In this document: positions 40,459-53,100 of the stretch, in pieces | Position numbering within the stretch: position 1 is the stretch's first letter | Layout of the letters: every line of letters starts with the position of its first letter | Assembly: GCA_050084515.1 (NCBI GenBank) | Contig: CM114272.1 | Coordinates: 25,544,001 to 25,608,000, forward strand | DNA length: 64,000 nt | Reading direction: 5' to 3' | DNA from: Blasia pusilla | Lineage: Eukaryota; Marchantiophyta; Marchantiopsida; Blasiales | The notes under the pieces: model-generated | The model's database searches: none | Told to the model about the DNA's origin: nothing | The model's input: the letters and a program-made list of their open reading frames with translations, nothing else | Made by a program: the position numbers and the translations under genes

Positions 40459-40557
40459 TATGACAATGAAAGAAGAGGACGAAAGAAGGGAGAGGAAGAG
40501 AGAGTAGATTATGACAATGAAAGAAGAGGACGGAAGAAGGGAGAGGAAGAGAGAGTG
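40459..40557. repeat. 51-bp tandem duplication, two copies
   Basis: TATGACAATGAAAGAAGAGG through GGGAGAGGAAGAGAGAGT is repeated with one substitution and a period of 51 bases. It is purine-rich. Confidence 0.8.
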
Positions 40558-41894
40558 TTTAAGGTGGGGTTGGATCATGGAGATTTGTTAGAGAGGAGTG
40601 AGGGGCTGTGGTCTCTTTGATTGATAAAAATCAAGGAGTTCTTGGAAGCAAGAACCATCTATGGCGAGAGAGGATTGGAGTTTGAATGTTGGACAATTGT
40701 GGAGGTGTGCGAGGCATGTGATGAATTTTACCAATGGGAGACTAGATTGAGTAGTAAAGCAAAAAATGCATAAATGGGGAAATCCCTAACATGCATTAGA
40801 CTCACTTGAAGTTGAAGTAGCAAAAGATGGCTCGCCTCCAATGCCACATGAGTTGCATGCAAGAGGGTTGTGAACCATAAATGGTATGCATTAAGATAAG
40901 GGTTGTAATGACCAAGCAAACACATAAGCGATCTTAACGGGATTAATACTAGAAGCCATGTAGAAGGTGTGTATGCGGAAATCTTGCGAGAAGCAATAAA
41001 CTCAGCTCAATCCAAATGGAAGAAAATTGTAGTCGATGCAGCATAAGCTTAATATAGTAGGTAGTGTGCTTCCTAGAACACTCAAGGAACCAACAATGAA
41101 CACCAGGAATAAAAAGTGTAGGGTTTGGATATGTCAGGACGTACATTAGACCTTCTACTTTGTTCAAATAGACTCGTGCATGTGTGGATTGTGAAACAAT
41201 GTAGGCGAAAAGCAGATGGCGTATGCCAAATGAATCTCATGAAATAAGTTGCAAGCTAGGGAGGAACCGAACGAATAACGAAAGGGAGCACACGGGAGTG
41301 AATTGAGATGAAAAAGCAAGAAGGAATGCTCAAAAGCTCAATTGTAGACTTGACGTAAGAACTTCGAAGGCGGGATGTGGAAGAGTAGTGAATCTGTACA
41401 ACGTGCTATTGCATGAATTTCTTGATGGCCGTAGAACTTCTCGTGCCTCGCGCTACCAACCTTGGTGCAATTCGGTTAGTTTCTATGTGTGATAATTTTA
41501 GGATTAGCCAACGTTGCTCCTAGGATGCGTAGTATTGAAAGACATGAGCAATGGCCATCAACATAAGTGGCAGGATGCAAACCACTTCAAGAGAACATAC
41601 GTTCAAATTATTGCACTAGATTGGATCACCATCGAGAGCTAAAAGCATGGACGTGGAATTGCCAATAAACAACATAATATCATACAACACAGGTAGAGAC
41701 TGTAAATATTAATTTTAGATTTATATATATTTTAAGATATAAATTTATATAATATTACCCCATCACTTGCATAAATTAGACAACGTTTCATACACATAGA
41801 TGAGAATGATAAGTGCCCACTTACCGTTCCCGATACTAGATAAGCTTTATCCTAATTACGGCCGCTACAAACACTCTCTAATTTGTTTTTCCAC

Positions 41895-42137
41895 TGTCCA
41901 CAAGTCTTTCATACATGTTTACTTTACTTAAGCGGCACGGTTAATTTAACAAACACGCCATCAATTTTACCGGTTTGTCCACAAGTCTTTCATACATGTT
42001 TACTTTACTTAAGCGGCATGGTTAATTTAACAAACACGCCATCAATTTTACCGGTTTGTCCACAAGTCTTTCATACATGTTTACTTTACTTAAGCGGCAT
42101 GGTTAATTTAACAAACACGCCATCAATTTTACCGGTT
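41895..42137. repeat. 81-bp tandem repeat, three copies
   Basis: Units start at 41895, 41976 and 42057 with TGTCCACAAGTCTTTCATAC and end in TTTTACCGGTT. They are nearly identical; a C/T change in GGCAYGG distinguishes the first copy. Because 81 is divisible by three, a 96-codon frame stays open across the array, but that is an accident of the period. The array directly abuts the 3' side of the decayed non-LTR element. Confidence 0.93.
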
Positions 42138-42179
42138 TGCCATGGCTACGTTCGCATCTTGCCTAGCAAATGAGCTTCA

Positions 42180-45100
42180 ACCAAAATTATGCACCCCGTA
42201 CGGTCCGGTGGGAATCCATCCACCTTGTCGTGAGGACCGCCCCCACTCCATCGGTGATTAGCGTCTCTGCCGAGTAGCGGTGAGTAGGGTTGGTGTTCGG
42301 GCTGGATCTCCGTCCGTCTCCGCAGGGTCCGTCAGGAGTAGCCCCGGAGGCTATAGCCAGGTCCGGTCCCTCCCTGGCAATGAAGATGCACTTCGATAAA
42401 AACGAGTGATGGAAAACCCATCGGAAGTACAAAAGAGGGAGACTCAAAGAGTCAAAACCTGAAGGCCACAACAGGACCAGAAAAGGAAGAAGGGGCATTC
42501 CCCCTAACGCATTTAAACTCACCAACAAGCAGAGACAATATCAAGCAACAACAAGAGAGCTATGACTACTACTAAGTGGGCCTCTAGCGCCGGCGTCTCC
42601 CCACCCTGAGCCCGCTGCAAAATCCCATTAGCCTGGGGCACTTGTTTGCAACGCTATGGAGACCGCCGCCTACAATCTGAGAATCGCAGTAGCTAAGGAC
42701 AACCCATTTCTCGAGTGGAGATGATGGGCGCGATCCGTAATGAACAGTCGAACCTCTCCCCATAGCCCCATACATCTCTATGGCGAGGGGATGAAGATGT
42801 GTCCTCGTGTAGTCGATTTGTAGATATGTGTCTTCTTCGCCGCCCCGCCGCCGCCGCCGCTCCTTGTAGCATTCGCCCTTGGGCCACCACTTGGGCTCTG
42901 ACCGCCTCCCCGCGTGAGGATTTGTGACAACCACGCCCGCCACAACCACCTCACCTCACGTGTCATGTAGAGATCGGCACGAATGAGGGAATCCCGCATG
43001 GAGTAGTGCCTCTCTCTCTGCACATGGAAGCCACTCTCCCAAGCACATCGAACATGATATCCCGCCTTTGCATCGTGAGTGGCTATCCTCTCACCCCCAA
43101 CGGATAGCGTGCCAAATGCACACCAAGTGGATCAGGCTCGGCGACACTCGCAGTGTGTCGAACCAACCACCGATGGTTGGGGAGGCCCAAAGCGGAACCG
43201 CATCGTTGTGGTATAGGTAAGTGGTGCGATCGGAAAGCGTGGAGAAGGGGCCCCTACCCATGAGCTGCCCCTTTCCGGAGCAAGAGTGAATACGGGCCCT
43301 AACCTCCATGGGGATATTCCCGTCGGACATAGTGCCTCTAAAATCGCCTCAAAGTGGGCTTCCATCAAGGAAGATTGGAGCCCAGAGGCCCGACCGGAGG
43401 TAACTAAGGAGGAGAAAGTGGGGAGAACGGCTCGGCCTCAACTCGAAGGGAATCTCTACAAGTGTGAGTGAAGATCGAAGTGGGAAAGAGCCATCCTCGA
43501 CCGGGAGACGTAGTGTAGAAGGAGCGGTCTATCTCTAACCAAAAATCGGGAGCAAAGGAGGGGTGTCTGTGGCCCAACTCTCTAACCAAGAAGACCTACA
43601 CCACCAAAAGGCCAAGAGGCCTCTCTACGAGCTAACTCCCCATGGGGCACTCTAAGCGATCGGGTCCTAGAAGATCCCCAAACACTGCATGAGCTTCCTA
43701 TCAAAGGATCTATATAGGGAAGAAAGGTGACTAGATGTCCGCAGGCGGTTCTAGTGAGGTAACCAGGTCTCTGAGCAAAACAAGAAGAGAGAATGCCGAA
43801 GGCGACTTGAGGGTCACCAATCCTCGTAAGATCATCAACGTGGAGAAGATCCTCGGTAAGAGCCGCCGCCGAAAGTCGATACAAAGTCCTGGCTCCCGGC
43901 GGTACTCCCAAGACTGAAGCCCTCCGACAGTCGCAAGAAGCCGTCGGGTAAATGTAGATCATCACGTAGGCCTGATGGAGACCAAGCCTTGCACTTCCCC
44001 ACCTTCACCGCCAGGCCGACACGTGCCAAGCAGTGTCTTTGAAAAGTGCTCGAATGTAGGGACAACCAGATCTCGGGACCAACAATATGAGTATCATCGC
44101 GCCAAATGAAGGGAACATGCAACCCGGGAAAGCCTCCACCAGAGAAAGAACCGCCGGTAATGAGCCACAAACAAACAACGCGCCACCCGGAGGGTCACCC
44201 CAGCGAGTCCCGGTAGTAGACTCCAAGACCGTGACCTCCTCCTCGAATCGACCATGGTGGAAATAGAGGGCCGAAGGGGCCCCATAGAAAGCTTGCACAA
44301 AGGGAATGAGGCTCGCCATGGGGCCACCGCGTCCCTCAACTCGTGAATATAGTAGCCCGAGATCGAGTTGAGTTGAAGGCGTTCTCCACGCCCACTTGGA
44401 GAACCACCCACTGGATGTACATCGAGACAAGCCCTCAAACCTAAGGCAACCGTCTCACATCCGTCGGGCGTGGCAACTCCAAGCGATGCGGACTCGGATG
44501 TGACAGGAAAACCTCACGGAATTGCAAAGCGAGAGTACGACTCACCAACCGCAAGAGCACCTCACCTATGGCAATCGGACGAATACCACCACCCTCCTTT
44601 GACAACGCCAAAAGTCGCCCCGCCCCTAATACTTGGGCCCTTTGCTTGTTGGCACTCTCCCGAGCTAGGTGAGAGGCAACTGAAGCAACTTCGGAGAAGC
44701 CGCTAGCGGTGTCTCGGAAGGAAAGCAATCACGAAGGTGTTCGTACATCATACCAGACAAACCTCCGGCCGCAATCCTCGGAGAACGTCCAAGTGCCCGT
44801 GCAAAGAGGGACGGGTCAAGGCATATAGCCGTGTCAAGGTGGAAGTCACGTGCAAAAGCTGGAATGTCAACCGATGGACGAGGATGTAGCCTCAGAGGGC
44901 ATCGATGGTAACGGTGAAGAAGGAGCCATGTCCATCGGGCGAAGAGCACGGCGGCTCGCGAGTACTCACAGCTCGCCCGGTGTCCTACATCGCCGCAACC
45001 TGGCCGCTCCAGGATCGCCCGCCGGAAACCATGTGAACTACTACCTACCGCGAATGCCACAAACTCACTCTGCATTGCAGACTCCCAATCACCTCCTCGA

Positions 45101-45765
45101 AAGCGTCTCGGGCGTGCTATAACCTCTCAGTGATCGCCTTCCTCCCCGAGTGTAACGAAGACACCATCGTGGAAGGAGAAGTAGTAGGTACCAAGAGAGC
45201 TCATCCATAGGATCAAGGGCGATCCTAGCGAGGGGAAGGAGGAATGCGTGGCGGAGGTCGTCCCGAATAGCATGGGGATCCTATGAAACAACCTCGGGGG
45301 GGAAAATGGGTCTCGAAGAGACCTATAATCACTGGTGGGACCTCAACCACTCCCATGCCTCGGGGGGCGATGATGCGGGAAGCAGGAGAGCATCCATGGT
45401 CGACAGGAGGGACCACCCATCCAAATCTATCAAAGTCGGGATGTTTAGCCGCTAAGTGGTTCAATTCTGAATGAGTGAAGAATTCGGGACAACATGGGCA
45501 TTTAGTATCCCGACTAGGCGACCCACGGGTCCCCACACGGGGAGCCGATGGTCGAGGCATGGATGCAACTCACCAAGAAGAGGACATGGCCCCTCCAATA
45601 AAATCGTGCGACAATCCCCGTCAATAATGGTCCTATCATCCCCATTCGAACGAGCGGTCCTGGCAAACCACTCTCTTCCCGTCCACGGTAATGCTCCCTC
45701 TAACATAAACTCTCAGCTATCGACATCACCTATGACTTCTAGTCCCAACCCCCTCCAAAAAATAA
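42180..45765 (-). pseudogene. Decayed non-LTR element with C2H2 finger, RT and nuclease-like C-terminus
   Basis: Minus-strand frames give in order: a C2H2-type finger (about 45505-45440; CPCCPEFFTHSELNHLAAKH); RT approach motifs (MMYEHLRDCFPSETPL); the RT block ALSKEGGGIRPIAIGEVLLR near 44600; a G-D-P-P-G-G-A block near 44190; the catalytic box as RDDTHIVGPEIW near 44100, where ADD is expected; KCKAWSPSGL near 43990; LTRIGDPQVAFGIL and SSCFAQRPGYLTRT near 43800-43750. The C-terminus holds SGFHVQRERH, RADLYMT and VVVAGVVVTNPH (about 43040-42910), like a restriction-like nuclease. A finger-RT-nuclease order is that of R2/NeSL-type elements rather than APE-type LINEs. The frame shifts repeatedly. 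GC content is higher than its flanks, suggesting a separate origin or a methylation-resistant copy. Confidence 0.55.
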
Positions 45766-47104
45766 ACTCATGAATACGTAGAGTTGCTAAGAGTGTGAAA
45801 AGATCATGGGCCCTTCGAGATAAAATAGATGAGAAGAAAAGTGTAAGTACGGGAGGGGTAACAAATATAAACGTGAATCGAACCAAAATGAGAAGCACAT
45901 ACGACAAATACGACAAACAAGAAAGGACTTGGGAAAGGAGGGGAAGGGTGGGTGAATAGAGGATGTTATCTTGGGAAATTTCTCCAAATGACAATAAGCT
46001 AAGCCCTAATATTCACATTTGGAACCATAATATGAACCGAATTCTAAAAAGATGAATAAAAATAAAAATACTTCACCCCATGCAGCAAGGTCCGGATCAA
46101 AACGAAATTCTCATCACGCTCTCCGTTTCGACATGTAGCACGTCTCTTTTCGTCCCCTACGCCCTCCGTTCTTCCTCCCGCCGTCCCCGTCCATGCCTCC
46201 CGCCGTCCCCACCCAAAATCAGGAGAGAGTAGACGGGCCATGATAATTGACCCTGGTCCCTGGAAGGCTTGTGTGGTAGGTAGACGGCGTGGCGGTAGCT
46301 GACTGTGATTTCTCCCGCGCTTTCAAGAGCTCGCGGACTACGAATGTGGATGGGGATCTTTGATGCAGGCACATGATGAGAAGATGGGTTAGGAACGGCA
46401 GAGGACAGGAGCGGGATGTGCAGGCAGAGGAGGAGCGGGATGTGCAGAATCATGCTGTGATCGAAGAACGGGAGTGTGATACGAATTCCTTTGAGTGAAG
46501 AAAGGGAGTTAGTGAGTTAGTGAGTCGGAGTTGGATGAGGATGTTTTGAGTGAGGACAGGGCGAGGAATTGGATTTTTGGGAGACGGATTTTTAGGCGCG
46601 TTCGGGGATTAAACGATCTTGGACGGCGACTCTTGAACTTTAGCGGATGCGAAGCGATGAGAATTTGTGGATTCTGGAATGGAAGGGGCTTTAGTGTGTA
46701 GTGTGTGGATTTGCGAGGCGAGAGGTGTGAACCGTGACTCTGGAGCCGTTGACGACACGACATTGCTATTTGTATTGGAGGTGAGTCTTCCGGTGAAGTT
46801 GTGATGAGGATTCTTGGGTTCACGTACGGAAGGGAATTTTAAATCTAGTGTAATTACTTTGCCATGAGAGAATTTCGGACCGAGGTTTGTGAACCATAGC
46901 GGGCTTGAAGTTTGATGTTCGTACTGGAATTGAGTTTTCCAGCGAAGTTGTGATGAGGATTTTCGGATTCTTGGAGGGGTTTTCAAGTGGGGTAAATGGA
47001 TTTCGCAATGAGAGGATTTCGGACCGTGGTTGTAGAAGCGCAGTGGCGATGAAATTTGACGTTCATCTTTGAGGCGAGTTTTTCAGTGAATTTTTGCCGA
47101 GCAG
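45766..47104 (+). promoter_or_regulatory. Promoter and 5' leader of the SNI1-like gene with repeated segments
   Basis: No retroelement or other gene is recognised here. From about 46720 the sequence falls into three diverged units of 140-150 bases (landmarks at 46772, 46921 and 47061), sharing GTGAAGTTGTGATGAGGATT-like words and AATTTCGGACCG. They run right up to the start codon at 47105, so they are likely part of the transcribed leader. I could not fix the transcription start or a TATA box. Confidence 0.45.
46700..47095. repeat. Three diverged ~145-bp repeats in the SNI1 leader
   Basis: GTATTGGAGGTGAGTCTTCC (46772), GTACTGGAATTGAGTTTTCC (46921) and GTTCATCTTTGAGGCGAGTTT (47061) begin equivalent segments. 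Each is preceded by a related GAGA...TTTCGGACCG...GTGAACC-like block. Spacing is 149 and 140 bases. Confidence 0.7.
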
Positions 47105-50100
47105 ATGGCTAGTTTGTTGTCCGAGACTGACTCTGGTGAATCTCTAATTAGTAGGCGAACTTCGATTCGCGGCCGAAACAAGGCAGAGGGCGTTCTCAGT
47201 ATGGGACCGAAGCGCAAGGCGGATGTCACGGTGGTGGCGCAACCTACCGTCCGAGTATGTTTACAGTGATTGTTGTTGTGTTATCTACTGTTGTCTTATC
47301 TGGTCCCGGTAGTTCGTGCCTTTGATAGTTGTGGGAAGTTTCAATTGCATGGGTTCTTCTTGCACTCCTCCTGAAGATACGCAAGTAGGTTCGGGTAATG
47401 TCTTGGTGTTACTTGCTCTCATTAGTCTCCATGTGCGTTTTTGGAAGGCAACGCGGAGTTCAATTCGACGGTCGAGTCTCGGGGTATAACTCATTCACTG
47501 CTCAATCGTTGATGGAGAGGAGCTTTCAGAGTTTGAATTTGTTTTCGGATTCCGCCCTCACCTCGAATTGTGAAGGCAGTGTGCGTAGCTTGACCATGTC
47601 CACATGCAGGCGAAGGGGGCTTGGGTTCATCGCTTGAGCACCGAATTGTCCCAGAGCAAGACGGGAGAGGGTCTGGTAGAAGACAAGTCCGCAGTCCTCA
47701 TGCGCGATCCGGCACTTGTTCGCGAACCGGAGTTTCGCTCTAGCAAGATGGCTAGTTCGCTGGAGTTGAACGTGTTGGAGTTCCTCAAAGGATCTTCAGA
47801 TCCCGATGACAGTATCCGCCTCTTCGTAATGACTTAGAATTTTGGAACTTGTCCTGGTTCCTACTTCCTGCAGCTTCGCGAACTGCGAGAAAAGGAGAGA
47901 ATTGCATCAATTTTGTGCCTAAATGGTTAGAATGGTTGATTGTGTTTACGAGACAGACTGTTATCATTTAGTAGTGCCTGTCGTAGCCATGTGTGCCTGG
48001 TTGGTTGGTGCTAGAGACCGAGATGGTTGTCGAGAGAGGAGGAAGTGAAGAATGCGCCTCTTTCCTCCCCCTCCATGTGAGAGAAGGGAGACACGCTCAC
48101 ATCGCGTGAGTGCTGGCCATGTAAGTGTTGGTGCGGAGCTTTCAAGCGTCAACCACGAAACTCTCTGCAAAGGGGAATTCATTGCCTCCAGCAGCTGCCT
48201 ATGCCACTTCAACTTGGCGATGTCTCAGCTATCCTCCAGGGGTTCTCCAGTCCAAGTTCTAATTTCATGCCAACTTTGGCCGTTCGTGACAAAATCGACA
48301 TCATATCCCGAAACGCTTTCAGCCGAATAGCTTCAAGCTTGTCCCTTTGTTTCCAGTTGGCTTCCCACATTGCAACGCTGGGGGACAAATAGTATTCGGA
48401 ATGATAGAATGCTTAACCCAGTACCAGTGCTGCTCTTCGTCCTCCCCCTTGCCATTGAATATCACCACACCTCACCCCACTTCAATACATTTATTCACTT
48501 CCATGCCCCACATGTCTCATCAGATTTTGGTCAAGGGGATCTTCTCTTTGAGTTTCTCACCCGTTTCTTCTAGTCCACCGAAGTCATCGGCAAACATGAT
48601 AGCAACAATAGAGCTATTTCCCACCTGGACATCTAGCCCACTATACTCCATTTCCTCCAATAGGGATTCGACGAAAATATTGAAGAGGTCCTTGAGCCTC
48701 TCCACGCTTGATGTCGAATGATCCACTATGCCATTGACCACAGCTCTATACTTTGTTTAATGATAATTTTTCTCCACCACCCTCCACATTTTCGCTCTGA
48801 GCCCCGCCTTCCAGAAGTAAAAGACAGGCGGTTATGACGTAGAGTGTCATATGCGTTCTTGAGGTCCAAGAAGAGGTTGTAGGTGGGCTCCCCCTTTGTG
48901 GAATGACTTCTACCCGCCAAACCTGGTTGAAGAGACTCACTAGAGAACGAGCTATAATTTGTGAGAATTAATGAGCGCGAACTCAAACAGAGGTCCTCTG
49001 GTCCAGGTGGTGTTCCCTGGCCTTCACACACCTTTTTGCGAATTCGGCAATCTGAACTTGGTTCAAGCCGGTCATGAAGTCAGCAACAGTGAGGGCAGAA
49101 CCTTGGAAGACATCTGGTAATTGGACTTGAAGAGAAAATGTTCTTCATTGTAAAAAATTCCTGAGTTACAATGCTTACATAACCTGTCCTCTCTTCTGGT
49201 TTGTGAGAACCTTCCTCTCTCTAATTCTAAGTCTGAGCCATATCTCAATCTAGTAAGTGGATGACTTAGTTCGGTGGACATTTTGGCAGAGATGTGAGAA
49301 GCCTGTTCAGTAGATCACTGGGTATTCATGAAAGTGCAGTAATTTTGCATCTTTTCACCATTTTTCCCAGACTGATTGCACCTCCTTTCCCATAGCTTTA
49401 GGTGCTTATCCCAGCCAATAGAGATATAAGTCGTGCAAAATCTCCCTAAGTCGGTGTTTGTTGGCAAATTATCAATTGATATGCCCCGTTTGTTAAGCCA
49501 TATGCTGCTCTCCTGGTACCAGTTCTTTACCGTCATAGCAGCAGTATCCTCGGAAGCTTGGAAGGCTCTTGCAGAGAGGCGATTAGGATGGTCCCTGTAA
49601 TGGCCTCAAGGTGCTGATGGAATGTGATCAGGCTTCTGATTGCATGAATCTCCAACGGGACTTCTTCAAACTCAGCTAGTTGCAGATCATGGGGGGTTGT
49701 CATTTTGACACCAAGGTTTCTACACATGAGGAGTTTTTGTGAGATACTTGGACCGCAAACTTCCGAAGCAAATAGACCAGCTGGAATGAGAACGGCTTTG
49801 AAGAGGTGGAATTTTTGTGGTGTGTACCACATTTCCATTCTCTTGCAACTGGATTCCAGCAGGTGAAGACATGTCATCCCTGCCTCACCTCTGCTGCAAC
49901 TGCCATTGGTTTGCCAATGGTTGCTGGCTTTGAGCTTAACTCCCAAGTATGTGTTGTCCACGACCTCAATAGCTTCTCTGTTCACACCTTGTCCGTAGGT
50001 GAATGTGTGCAACCGTTGTGCTGTTCATAGCTGAGAGCCGAAGATAATCACTTCGGTTTTTGGAGATTGACCTCCATCCCTGATCTACTGCAGAATCCTC

Positions 50101-53100
50101 ATAGTGCATTCAGACATAGTTGTGCTGTGTGGGACATCAAAATGATGTCATGTGCATAGAGTTGCAGGGTTATCAAGAAAGTGGGCAAGAGAATGAATGA
50201 ATGAATGGATTTATTGTCCAAGAGGACCTTACTGGGCCATGGGACTTAGATACTTTACTCATTAAGTAGTGCCTGTCGTAGCCTTGTGACCATAGACCTC
50301 GTTGGACGGTTGGAGACTGGGATGGGTATAGAGAGAGGAAGAAGTGAAGAAGGTACCTACCATGTGAGAGGAGGAAGACACTCATATTGTGTGATTGCTG
50401 ACCATACAATGTGTTGGTGCGGAACTCCCAAGTGTCAATCAGGAAGCTCTTCACCACAGCATCCACCTTACCTGATAGGCATCCGGAACACATGTTACGT
50501 ACCACTGGAGCAGCTTTGGGCAGTGAATCTAGGCTACTGAATGTGTTGAACAATTCTGGTGTTATCAGCTTAGCAATATCAGCGTATTCTCCTGCTCTGT
50601 GTTTTATGAACTTTATGCAGGAGAATAAGTAGTGACCAGAGGTTTCATCCCGATCATCACACGATGCGCAAGAACTTAGTTGTGTTCCCATCCTGCTTTT
50701 CTTATAGTTCAACGGGATTGCCCCCGTCCTACACTTAAGCTTAAGCCGGGTTCCCAAGCAACAGGTTCCTTGCAGATAGTTCTTCAGTTCTGCTTGTTCA
50801 GGATATACCATCAAGACATAGAGGTCAGAGATATTCATGGCTTCCTCCGTGCTATTCTGCTGTGAGCATTTGCCCACTGCTTTGGTTTTGATATCCACCA
50901 ATGCTTTCTCATCTTGCTCCCACAGTTCAGGCCCTCCAGGGAGCTTGGTTGCTTGCACAATCTCTTGAACATTTTCATCCAGAGTTGGCCTGCTTTACGA
51001 GTCTTAATTGGGCCTAAGTTTTCCCCATCACCTCTTTAGAATAGTGATGGGAGTCCTTTGTCCCCAACTGCCTCTGCCATTTCAACTTGGTGATGTCATC
51101 GAATCCCCACACCAACTCTGGCAGTTCGCGAGGAAGCTGGCTTCAATACCCAAATCATCTTCAAGATTGTCTGTTTGTTTGGTGTTGGCATCCCACACTG
51201 CTGCGCCATATTCCAGTGAGGGATAAATGGTATGCAGAATGACAGAGGGCTTTACTTCGCATGTGATGTCCTGGGAGTGTAGGGATCTCCACAGTCCGTT
51301 CACCTTCTCGTGGCCCTTCTCAGTATTCTTCTTAATGTGGCCATTCCACATGCAGTCTTCTGAGAATACCAGTGTTGGTTTTGGTCCTCCTCCTTGCCAT
51401 TGATTATCATCACATTGCAATTCAGTAAGACTTACAGAGACTGTAGTTATTAAGCAGTGCCTGTCCTAGCCTTGCAACCAAAGACCCCATGCTCTGGTTG
51501 GAAGGTGCTTGAGACCGGGTTGGGTGTAGAGAGAGGAAGAAGTGAAGAAGGTACCATTTGAGAGGAGGGAGATACTCTTCTATAGTGTGAGTGCTGACCA
51601 TACAACGTGTTGGTGGGGAGCTTCCAAGTGTCAACCAGGAAGCTCTTCACCACAACATCTACTTTACCTGATTGGGATCCCCGATAAACATTACTCACCC
51701 ATGCAGCAGCTTTGGGCCATGAATCAATGCTACTGAATGTGTTGAACCTGTGTCGCAAGCTTAGCAATATTAGCATATGCTCTTGCTCTGTGTGTTATGG
51801 ATTTTGTGCAGGAGTTTAGTTTTGTTCCCATCCTGTTTTTCTTATGGTTCAAGGGGATTGCCCCCGTCCTAAACTTCAGCTAAAGCTGACATCCCTGCAA
51901 AGAATTCTTCAGTTCTGCCTGTTCAGGATATACCGTCAGGAGACTGTACTCATTAAGTAGTGCTTGTCGCAGCTGTGCCACCATAGACCATAGACCCGGT
52001 GCCCTGGTTGGATGGTTCTTGAGACTGGGATGGGTGTAGAGAGAGGAACAAGTGAAGAAGGTACCATATGAGAGGAGGAAGACACTCTCATATAATGTGA
52101 GTGCTGACCAAACAACTTGTTGGTGCGGAGCTTCCAAGTGTCAACCAAGAAACTCTTCACCACACCATCTACTTTACCTGATTGGGATCTCTAATAGACA
52201 TTACTCACCAGTGCAGCAGCTTTGGGCAATGAATGCTTACCAAAGTGACCGGCTCTCAAAATTTTGATTTTTTCAAATAAATAACCTATTTTTTTTAAAG
52301 GCTACTGAATGTGTTGAACAATTCTGGTGTTACCAACTTCGCAATATCAGCATATGCTCTTGCTCTGTTTGTTGTGAATTTTGCGCAGGAGACCAAGTAA
52401 TGACTAGAGGTTTCATCCCCATCGTCACGCAAGGCGTAAGAGTTTAATTGTGTTCCCATCCTGCTTTTCTTATGGTTCAAGCAGATTCCCCCCGTCCTTA
52501 ACTTGAACTTGAGCAGGGTTTCCTAGCAACAGGTTCCCCGCAAATAGTCCTTCAGTTCTGCCTTTTCGGGATATACTGTCAAGAGAGAGAGGTCAGACAT
52601 TTCATGGCTTCATCTGCGCTGTTCTGTTGTGAGCGTTCGCCCACTGCTTTGTTTAGGGTATCCACAAATGCTTTCTCATCTTGCTCCCAAAGTTCAGCCA
52701 TGCTGGAAGCCTGGTTACTTGCACAATCTCTTGAACCTTTTTCGTCCAAGATTTGGACTGCTTTATGGGTCTTCTTTGGGTCCAAGTTTTCCTAATCACC
52801 TCTTTAGGAAAGTGATGGGAGTCCATTGTCTGCAACTGCCTCCGCTGTTTCAACTTGGCGTTGTCACGTCTATTCTCATGCTAACTCTAGCTTTTCGTGA
52901 GGAAGCTGAGATCAGACCCTGAAATGCCTTCAGCCGCACAGCTTCAAGCCTGTCCCTTTGTTTGGTGTTGGCATCCCACACTGCTGCCCCATATTCCAGC
53001 GAGGGACGAATGGTATCCAAAATGACAGAGCGCTTTACTTCTGAGGTGAGGTTCCGGCATTGTAGGAATCTTGACAGACTGCTCACCTTCTTGTGGTCTT

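Noticed and set aside
41883-42173. 96-codon frame with a 27-residue protein repeat
   Set aside because: It is produced by an 81-bp DNA tandem repeat whose period is divisible by three; there is no start context or homology.
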